Assembly (NCBI GenBank): GCA_002471805.1
Contig: DKQR01000160.1
Coordinates: forward strand, 1-7,326
Source: Fidelibacterota bacterium UBA7303
GTDB lineage: Bacteria; Fidelibacterota; Marinisomatia; Marinisomatales; UBA1611
Length of the DNA: 7,326 bases
Direction: 5' to 3'
Positions 1 to 3,789 of this stretch are shown here, in pieces; positions within the stretch are counted from its first letter, which is position 1; the number at the start of each line of letters is the position of its first letter. Below the pieces are notes generated by a model. The model saw only the letters and a list, made by a program, of their open reading frames with translations. It was not told where the DNA came from and made no database searches. A program made the position numbers and the translations under genes.

Positions 1-69
1 ATATAGGATAAGGCCAGGAACCGCCCAGGGACGGGCGTCTGTCGTCTGTTGTGTCGCTTCTCGTAGATC

Positions 70-363
70 ATGGCTCTTAATCCTCACGACAATATAAACA
101 CGGGCCGACCATTGAGGCCAGAGAATAACGAGCGGCCCGCATTGCGCCGGATCAGGTGCGGCGCATGGGTGGCCGGTGGCCTGGTGGCCGTTCGCCTGGC
201 CCGCTGGCCTGGTGGCCTGGCGCCCTGCCTGGCCTGGCTGGCCTGCTGCCTGATCCTGGGCGCCTGGCTTACTTTAAATATTAAGGTGTACCAGCTGGAA
301 GATCCGAACCGCGGTTTCTATAGGTCTTTAATTATACAGCACTTACGCCACTTTAAATATTAA
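70..363 (+). CDS. Doubtful small hypothetical membrane protein, 97 aa
   Basis: I do not recognise this protein. Residues 1-32 are polar and Arg/Asn-rich. Residues 33-70 are dominated by Gly, Ala, Leu, Trp and Cys and include one likely membrane segment at about residues 50-70. The tail from residue 71 is polar. No Shine-Dalgarno sequence precedes the ATG at 70. The hydrophobic part is encoded by an irregular CTGGCC/CTGGTGG-like low-complexity stretch, about 78% GC over 171-260, quite unlike the AT-rich genes downstream. Any frame through such a repeat tends to stay open, and a minus-strand frame is also open from 273 to the left edge. A 16-bp direct repeat lies at codons 68-73 and again across the stop codon. 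It could be a real small membrane protein, a degraded gene, or chance. I rank chance or non-coding as at least as likely. Confidence 0.3.
   Translation: MALNPHDNINTGRPLRPENNERPALRRIRCGAWVAGGLVAVRLARWPGGLAPCLAWLACCLILGAWLTLNIKVYQLEDPNRGFYRSLIIQHLRHFKY
171..260. repeat. GC-rich low-complexity CTGGCC/CTGGTGG tract
   Basis: This stretch is built from irregular repetitions of CTGGCC, CCTGGTGG and GCCTGG. The 13-mer TGGCCTGGTGGCC occurs exactly twice, at 177-189 and 205-217, and shorter CTGGCC units continue to about 250. GC content is about 78% by hand count. The unit lengths are irregular, so it is a degenerate simple repeat rather than a clean tandem array. Confidence 0.65.
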
Positions 364-365
364 GG
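271..365. repeat. Perfect 16-bp direct repeat pair, ACTTTAAATATTAAGG
   Basis: ACTTTAAATATTAAGG is present at 271-286 and again, identically, at 350-365, 79 bp apart. The unit is AT-rich with an imperfect dyad (CTT...AAG around TAAATATTA) and stands at the right end of the GC-rich tract. The offset is not a multiple of three, so the copies encode different residues in the doubtful ORF and are not a protein repeat. Possible roles are a protein-binding site, recombination footprint or target-site duplication; none is shown. Confidence 0.85.
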
Positions 366-371
366 CAGTTT

Positions 372-467
372 CTGACTCTTGCAGGGATCACGGGGCCGGC
401 GCCGGTGCTAAAGTTGACAGAATAGGCCAGGGCCGGCGGTGATCAGATCGGCAGAAAGTCAGTTTTT
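372..467 (+). repeat. Large imperfect inverted repeat followed by T5
   Basis: Three successive arms match as reverse complements: CTGACT (372-377) with AGTCAG (457-462), GATCAC (386-391) with GTGATC (439-444), and GCCGGC (395-400) with GCCGGC (432-437). Small bulges separate the arms and the loop is about 31 nt. The loop side begins with part of a perfect palindrome, CCGGCGCCGG (396-405). Five T residues follow the last arm at 463-467. As RNA this would be a long bulged hairpin with a U-tract, so a transcription terminator or structured non-coding RNA is possible. The large loop makes an efficient intrinsic terminator doubtful. Confidence 0.4.
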
Positions 468-581
468 CCGCTCAACGGCTTTGGCCTGCGCGGCTTCGTT
501 TTCGACGGGGGCGGGCCGGCGGAAGTAGCTGTCCATAGATTTTTTTGGTTATTTTTGCCTGTTTTGGTTAGCTTTGAGTTA

Positions 582-704
582 ATGAAACAGTTAAGAATCT
601 GGTTAGTTTTCACCTTATTACTGCTAATTATACTTTTCATAGTGGGCTTTTTCTCTGGTTGCAGTGATTGGTCTATTTGTGGTGTTGAGTTAGACAAATT
701 ATGA
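582..704 (+). CDS. 40-aa lipoprotein-like or single-span peptide
   Basis: This short gene begins at ATG 582 (MKQLRIWLVF...) and ends at TGA 702-704, which overlaps the ATG at 701 of the next gene (ATGA). The N-terminus carries Lys2 and Arg5, then a strongly hydrophobic run at residues 6-24, then Phe-Ser-Gly-Cys at residues 24-27. That layout is what signal peptidase II lipobox sequences look like, although Phe at the -3 position is less usual than Leu. Processing would leave a 14-residue lipid-anchored peptide containing Asp, Trp, a second Cys, Glu and Asp. Only a weak GAG stands in front of the ATG. The overlap suggests translational coupling to the coiled-coil membrane protein downstream. 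An Rz1-like outer-membrane spanin is one idea, but the mature part would be very short. An unprocessed single-span peptide is equally possible. The function is unknown. Confidence 0.6.
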   Translation: MKQLRIWLVFTLLLLIILFIVGFFSGCSDWSICGVELDKL

Positions 705-1015
705 GTCAGCCGGAGACTGCTCGTTCGTATAAGGGCAGTATTATTGATGATAACGCTATAATTTCATTGAACATAAAGTGGCTCATACAGGCAATCGTGT
801 TATGTGCTGGTATAGTATACGGTTATCTAAAGATAGAGTACAGAATCCAAGAATTAGAGCGAAGTATGATAGCGGCAAACGAAGAGAGGGCTAATTTAGT
901 TTCAAAGCACATCATAAATGAAGAGATTGCTCGTGAAAAATTAGAGGAACGGGTAGCTTTTTATGAGAAGGAGTTCAATATAAATCCTTTTAGTTGGAGA
1001 AAGAAGAAGAAATAA
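701..1015 (+). CDS. Single-span membrane protein with coiled coil, 104 aa
   Basis: The protein has a polar head (residues 1-24, including the segment ISLNIK), one membrane segment at about residues 27-45 (WLIQAIVLCAGIVYGYLKI), then a highly charged helix at residues 46-92 with coiled-coil character (IQELERSM, EERANLV, EKLEERVAFYEKEF). It ends in a basic WRKKKK tail. From memory, small proteins with an ISLN-x-K-x-L segment before a single membrane helix occur in many phages, often of unknown function or labelled holin-like; I could not check this. The architecture also fits an inner-membrane spanin (membrane anchor plus coiled coil), and the preceding gene encodes a possible lipoprotein. The start is chosen for the ATGA overlap with that gene; no strong ribosome site is present, which fits translational coupling. 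The gene is real by composition and architecture; the role is inferred only. Confidence 0.85.
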   Translation: MSQPETARSYKGSIIDDNAIISLNIKWLIQAIVLCAGIVYGYLKIEYRIQELERSMIAANEERANLVSKHIINEEIAREKLEERVAFYEKEFNINPFSWRKKKK

Positions 1016-1021
1016 GATATA

Positions 1022-1106
1022 ATAGCCGGGTATATTTGAAAAGTTAATCAGGTATGTTAGAGGTATCGTTTGGCTTGGCAAATGAACGTGGTTGGTTCCC
1101 GGCTAT
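1022..1106 (+). repeat. 9-bp perfect inverted repeat closing an 85-nt element
   Basis: ATAGCCGGG at 1022-1030 is exactly complementary to CCCGGCTAT at 1098-1106, and TTTTT follows at 1110-1114. The 67 nt between the arms show no strong single hairpin, so the element would fold as a long-loop or multi-branched structure. It starts just after the stop codon of the coiled-coil membrane protein. I considered a tRNA and rejected it because no proper T arm or TTC loop is present. A 3'-end structure of the upstream transcript or a small structured RNA is possible. Confidence 0.5.
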
Positions 1107-1113
1107 GTATTTT

Positions 1114-1134
1114 TAACCCTTTGCTAAAGGGTTA
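1114..1134 (+). repeat. Perfect hairpin, TAACCCTTT / AAAGGGTTA
   Basis: TAACCCTTT (1114-1122) pairs perfectly with AAAGGGTTA (1126-1134) across a GCT loop. Its second arm can instead pair with TAACCCTTT at 1150-1158, which is part of the next hairpin. The two hairpins are therefore in competition if transcribed. Confidence 0.7.
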
Positions 1135-1218
1135 CGGTAAGGGTTAATCTAACCCTTTTTTATTATTCCTGAAAGCCTTACCGTAAGGGTTAGGTAAAGG
1201 GTTACCGTAAGGCTTCCT
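1125..1218. repeat. Array of TTACSGTAA dyads on a 12-bp period
   Basis: Related 12-mers recur in register. TAAAGGGTTACG and GTAAGGGTTAAT lie at 1125-1136 and 1137-1148. GAAAGCCTTACC, GTAAGGGTTAGG, TAAAGGGTTACC and GTAAGGCTTCCT lie consecutively from 1171 to 1218. Taken in pairs they form three 24-bp units, each centred on a 9-bp dyad TTAC-S-GTAA at 1132-1140, 1178-1186 and 1202-1210. A degenerate fourth copy, TTACTGTTAAGG, is at 1242-1253. Arrays like this typically bind a protein cooperatively. Because the putative small terminase gene starts about 90 bp downstream, a packaging recognition site is an attractive guess. Repressor operators or replication iterons would look much the same. Confidence 0.75.
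1139..1161 (+). terminator. Candidate intrinsic terminator after the membrane-protein genes
   Basis: AAGGGTTA (1139-1146) pairs with TAACCCTT (1150-1157) over an ATC loop, and a T tract runs through 1161, followed by further T-rich sequence. The stem has only three GC pairs, so the terminator would be modest. Its position after the 582-1015 gene pair and before the terminase genes is where a transcription boundary would be expected. The same bases also take part in the dyad array described separately. Confidence 0.5.
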
Positions 1219-1219
1219 A

Positions 1220-1241
1220 TATGTATATGACTATGTATATG
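1220..1241. repeat. TATGTATATG direct repeat, 12-bp offset
   Basis: TATGTATATG occurs at 1220-1229 and again at 1232-1241. The 12-bp offset is the same as the period of the dyad array that ends two bases earlier, although the sequence is unrelated. The stretch is very AT-rich and easily melted or bent. Confidence 0.75.
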
Positions 1242-1253
1242 TTACTGTTAAGG

Positions 1254-1267
1254 TAGGTGATCACCTA
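1254..1267. promoter_or_regulatory. Perfect 14-bp palindrome, operator-like
   Basis: TAGGTGATCACCTA is its own reverse complement over 14 bp. It sits immediately upstream of a promoter-like sequence, ending 8 bp before the proposed -35 element. A perfect dyad of this length at that position is typical of a binding site for a dimeric helix-turn-helix regulator. No candidate regulator gene is visible in the window. Confidence 0.55.
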
Positions 1268-1274
1268 AAAGGAT

Positions 1275-1304
1275 TTGAACTTTTCAATAAAAAATTTGTA
1301 TATT
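1275..1304 (+). promoter_or_regulatory. Candidate sigma70-type promoter for the terminase/capsid genes
   Basis: TTGAAC (1275-1280) is a fair -35 match. TATATT (1299-1304) is a fair -10 match, with an 18-bp spacer and a TG just ahead of the -10. AT content is high throughout. Transcription would begin near 1310-1312, on top of the first possible start codon of the downstream gene, so the message would have almost no leader. Either the mRNA is leaderless or the true promoter lies further upstream. Confidence 0.4.
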
Positions 1305-1309
1305 AAAAA

Positions 1310-2176
1310 GTGAAAGTTAAGTGTCGCAATAAGACCTTTGATGTTTTTGAAAGGTCGGATGCTGACGCTCTTGGCATGGTATACCGATCAGATTGGCGTA
1401 ACGCATCCGATGGTGATTGGGTGCTTACTGCTGATGATATGGTACTGCGGGTTTTAGGTAGGAGGACTTACAATGTCCCGAATACAAAGAAGGATCATTA
1501 CTTAATCAAGACAGGTTATGGAGAGATTCCCACTTACAAGCCTCAACTATACTCTCGTAAGCAGCCTGATTATGAATGGGACATCCGTTACAAGAAGAAT
1601 TTAGTTCGTAATGTTAAGCCAACAGCACTTCAGTCCGCCTTCATCCAGCAATTGGTTGATCACTATGAGCCGGACATCAATGGTTTATGGAAAGTGCCTG
1701 ATCTTATTGACTGTTATATGTCTGTTTACAGTGACAATAACCCATCCAACTCGCTACGCAGGGCATTGGCAATACTGCGAAAGGAGAGTGTAAAGAAAGT
1801 TATGTCAGAAAAAATGAAAGATCGTTTTTTTAATATTGGCGTTGATGATGATTATGTTGCCAATAAGTACAAGGATTTTATTGAAGATGCTGGTTCCCCA
1901 GCCAACACCAGGTTACAGGCTCTAAACCGGGTGAGTGATATACTTGGTCATGTCAAGAAGGAAGAGAGAAACACGGAGCATACTGTTTTAATGCTGTCAG
2001 ACGGTGAGAAGAAGCTGTTGGCCCAGCACAAGAAACAGTTGCCGGATAAGAAGCTGGATAGCCTTATTCCTGATGATGACATAGCGGATCATGTTCTCGG
2101 TGCTGGTTTTGGACATAAGGACACCAAGAAGATGGTTGAAAAGATTAAAAAAATAGATATAGTAACGGAAGCGTGA
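1310..2176 (+). CDS. terS: Putative terminase small subunit, 288 aa
   Basis: Small terminases form a ring that recognises phage DNA and regulates the large subunit during packaging. The assignment rests on three things. The gene lies directly before terL with a GTGA stop/start overlap. Residues 105-166 contain the helical pattern typical of small terminases (TALQSAFIQQLV, a helix around DLIDCYMSVY, then SLRRALAILRKESVKKVM). Residues 181-240 hold an amphipathic segment with RLQALNRVSDILG, as in related C-terminal domains. Residues 1-75 form an extra N-terminal domain (YRSDWRNASDGDWVLTADD, then VLRVLGRRTY), which makes the protein longer than the common 150-200 aa. The C-terminus is acidic, then Lys-rich. 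The GTG at 1310 is the first possible start because an in-frame TAA lies at 1304-1306; no Shine-Dalgarno sequence is visible. An ATG at codon 23 would cut into the N-terminal domain. I cannot exclude a different DNA-binding head protein. Confidence 0.65.
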   Translation: MKVKCRNKTFDVFERSDADALGMVYRSDWRNASDGDWVLTADDMVLRVLGRRTYNVPNTKKDHYLIKTGYGEIPTYKPQLYSRKQPDYEWDIRYKKNLVRNVKPTALQSAFIQQLVDHYEPDINGLWKVPDLIDCYMSVYSDNNPSNSLRRALAILRKESVKKVMSEKMKDRFFNIGVDDDYVANKYKDFIEDAGSPANTRLQALNRVSDILGHVKKEERNTEHTVLMLSDGEKKLLAQHKKQLPDKKLDSLIPDDDIADHVLGAGFGHKDTKKMVEKIKKIDIVTEA

Positions 2177-3789
2177 ACACAGATCAAAAGAAAAAGATTT
2201 TACAGCGGATGTATGTTGATCCGTTTTTCTTTGCCCAGTTTTTATTTGGTGACAAGGAAAACACAATGCACTATCACATGAGGTGCGAATCACCTGAATT
2301 TCACAGGGAAATATTTAACGCCTTACTTGCGCTCGACCCGGGAGAGAAACTTGCGGTTGTCGCTCCTCGTGGTCATGCAAAGACCACTCTTATCTCTTTT
2401 ATATACCCATTACACCAGATACTCTTTGGGGAAGAAAAGTTTGTGCTTCTGATTTCCGAATCGGAGACACAGTCAAAGTATTTACTGGAAGCCATTGGGA
2501 GCGAAATAGAATATAACAAAAAATTGCGTGAATATTTCGGCAACCGCATGGGCGATACCTGGGGTAAGGAAGAAAAAGAGATTATTACTGGTTTTGATGA
2601 ATACGGCAAGCCGTCCGGCACTTGCAAGATACTGATTCGCGGGACCGGGCAGAAGGTGCGTGGGTTGAAATATGGACCATATCGTCCAACCCTTACTATT
2701 GTTGATGATGGCGAAGGTGAATCCAACACAATGACCGAACTTTCGAGAGAAAAATTTAAAAGATGGTTTAATGCGGCAGTTATCCCTGGTTCCACAGATG
2801 CTAAATTGTGTTTTGTGGGTACAATCGTGGATGATAATTCGTATCTTAACCGGGTAGCGGGGCGCCGGTCTTACAATAAGGCTGGAGAAAAAATAGTCAA
2901 GGGCTGGAGGTCAATGTTTTACCAGGCTATACCACAGGATACGGAAGCCGGTATATTTTCGGCTTCAGGTAAGGAGTTTCGCAAGAATAGGAAAATACAG
3001 GTCTTATGGCCCCAGCATCGTTCTTACAAGTGGCTCAAGGCAGAAAAGGACCGCTTATCGTCGGAAGGCCATGTATCGTATTTTTACCAGGAATACCAGA
3101 ATATACCTATGGATGACTCTTTCAGGGTGTTCAAGGAAGGTGATATTCAGTATTGGGAAGGCAGTTATGTCACATCAGCTGGTCATGCCTACTTAAATAT
3201 TTTAAGTGATAGTGGTGAAAAGCGTATTCCTGTTAATATTTTTATGGGTGTGGACCCGGCATCATCAGAGAATGTTAAGGCGGATTACACTGTGATCATG
3301 GTTATTGCGGTTGATCCGGAATTTAATATCTATGTAATAGAATATTTCCGGGGCCAGGTTGCGCCTATGGACGGTGCGGACAGAATATTCGCAATGGCTG
3401 ATCTGTATGCGCCTAAAGACATTAAGATCGAGGAAACGGGCCATGTTATGCTGGCAGACTATATCCAGCGCCGTAGTAAGGAGTCCGGAAGATTCTTAAA
3501 CATTAATGCCAAGAAGGCTATTAAAAACAAATATTACCGCATCAAGCAGATGCAACCCTATTTTGCGTCCAAAGCAGTCTATATGAAACAAACCCACTAT
3601 GACCTGATTGATGAACTTTTACAGTTCAAGGAAGTGGGTACATTCAAAAAAGACACCCTGGATGCGTTAAGATGGGCGCTGGACGATGTATGGAAGCCTA
3701 CTTTACAATTTAAGGACAATGTATGGGTGGAGCCGGACACCGCACGGATAAGAACAGATTGGGAAACAGGCAGGATAATAGCTAACTGA
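2173..3789 (+). CDS. terL: Terminase large subunit (packaging ATPase-nuclease), 538 aa
   Basis: This is the motor that cuts concatemeric phage DNA and drives it into the procapsid through the portal. The ATPase part shows a Walker A motif APRGHAKTT (residues 64-72, Lys70), a Walker B motif TLTIVDD (173-179) with acidic residues following at Glu181 and Glu183, and a coupling motif FVGT (214-217). The RNase H-like nuclease part has three acidic positions: Asp361 in MGVDPASS, Glu420/Glu421 in IKIEETG, and Asp497 in KDTLDALRWAL. Length and domain order are normal for the family and nothing appears broken. The GTG start is chosen because it overlaps the preceding stop (GTGA); GGAAG sits too close for a strong ribosome site, suggesting coupled translation. 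An ATG at codon 13 is the alternative. The stop shares one base with the portal start. The packaging mode (cos or pac) cannot be told from this protein by eye. Confidence 0.95.
   Translation: MNTDQKKKILQRMYVDPFFFAQFLFGDKENTMHYHMRCESPEFHREIFNALLALDPGEKLAVVAPRGHAKTTLISFIYPLHQILFGEEKFVLLISESETQSKYLLEAIGSEIEYNKKLREYFGNRMGDTWGKEEKEIITGFDEYGKPSGTCKILIRGTGQKVRGLKYGPYRPTLTIVDDGEGESNTMTELSREKFKRWFNAAVIPGSTDAKLCFVGTIVDDNSYLNRVAGRRSYNKAGEKIVKGWRSMFYQAIPQDTEAGIFSASGKEFRKNRKIQVLWPQHRSYKWLKAEKDRLSSEGHVSYFYQEYQNIPMDDSFRVFKEGDIQYWEGSYVTSAGHAYLNILSDSGEKRIPVNIFMGVDPASSENVKADYTVIMVIAVDPEFNIYVIEYFRGQVAPMDGADRIFAMADLYAPKDIKIEETGHVMLADYIQRRSKESGRFLNINAKKAIKNKYYRIKQMQPYFASKAVYMKQTHYDLIDELLQFKEVGTFKKDTLDALRWALDDVWKPTLQFKDNVWVEPDTARIRTDWETGRIIAN

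Noticed and set aside
22..37. CGCCC/GGGCG hairpin as a terminator
   Set aside because: The stem is only 5 bp and is followed by mixed sequence rather than a T tract.
180..215. Chi-like recombination sites (CCTGGTGG at 180-187 and 208-215)
   Set aside because: Each differs from E. coli Chi (GCTGGTGG) by one base, the host is unknown, and the tract is a simple repeat where such 8-mers arise freely.
459..536. 25-codon minus-strand ORF with a protein-like sequence (MDSYFRRPAPVENEAAQAKA...)
   Set aside because: Too short, no Shine-Dalgarno sequence, and no supporting neighbour. It overlaps the right arm of the large inverted repeat only in its last codons. Noted but not supportable.
443..697. 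84-codon minus-strand frame
   Set aside because: It begins at TTG without a ribosome site, gives a low-complexity Ser/Lys/Pro sequence, and lies antisense to the better-supported small gene at 582-704.
1022..1106. tRNA with a long variable arm
   Set aside because: The outer stem looks like an acceptor arm, but no T arm with a TTC-type loop and no convincing D or anticodon arm can be drawn.
1054..1116. 20-codon ORF as a definite gene
   Set aside because: Only AGG one base before the ATG could serve as a ribosome site and the peptide has no known pattern. Kept only as part of the attenuation hypothesis.
1125..1218. CRISPR array
   Set aside because: The repeats are short, contiguous and degenerate, with no unique spacers of uniform length and no cas genes.
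2373..2795. 140-codon minus-strand frame within terL
   Set aside because: It is antisense to the conserved ATPase domain, including Walker A and B codons, and has no recognisable features of its own.
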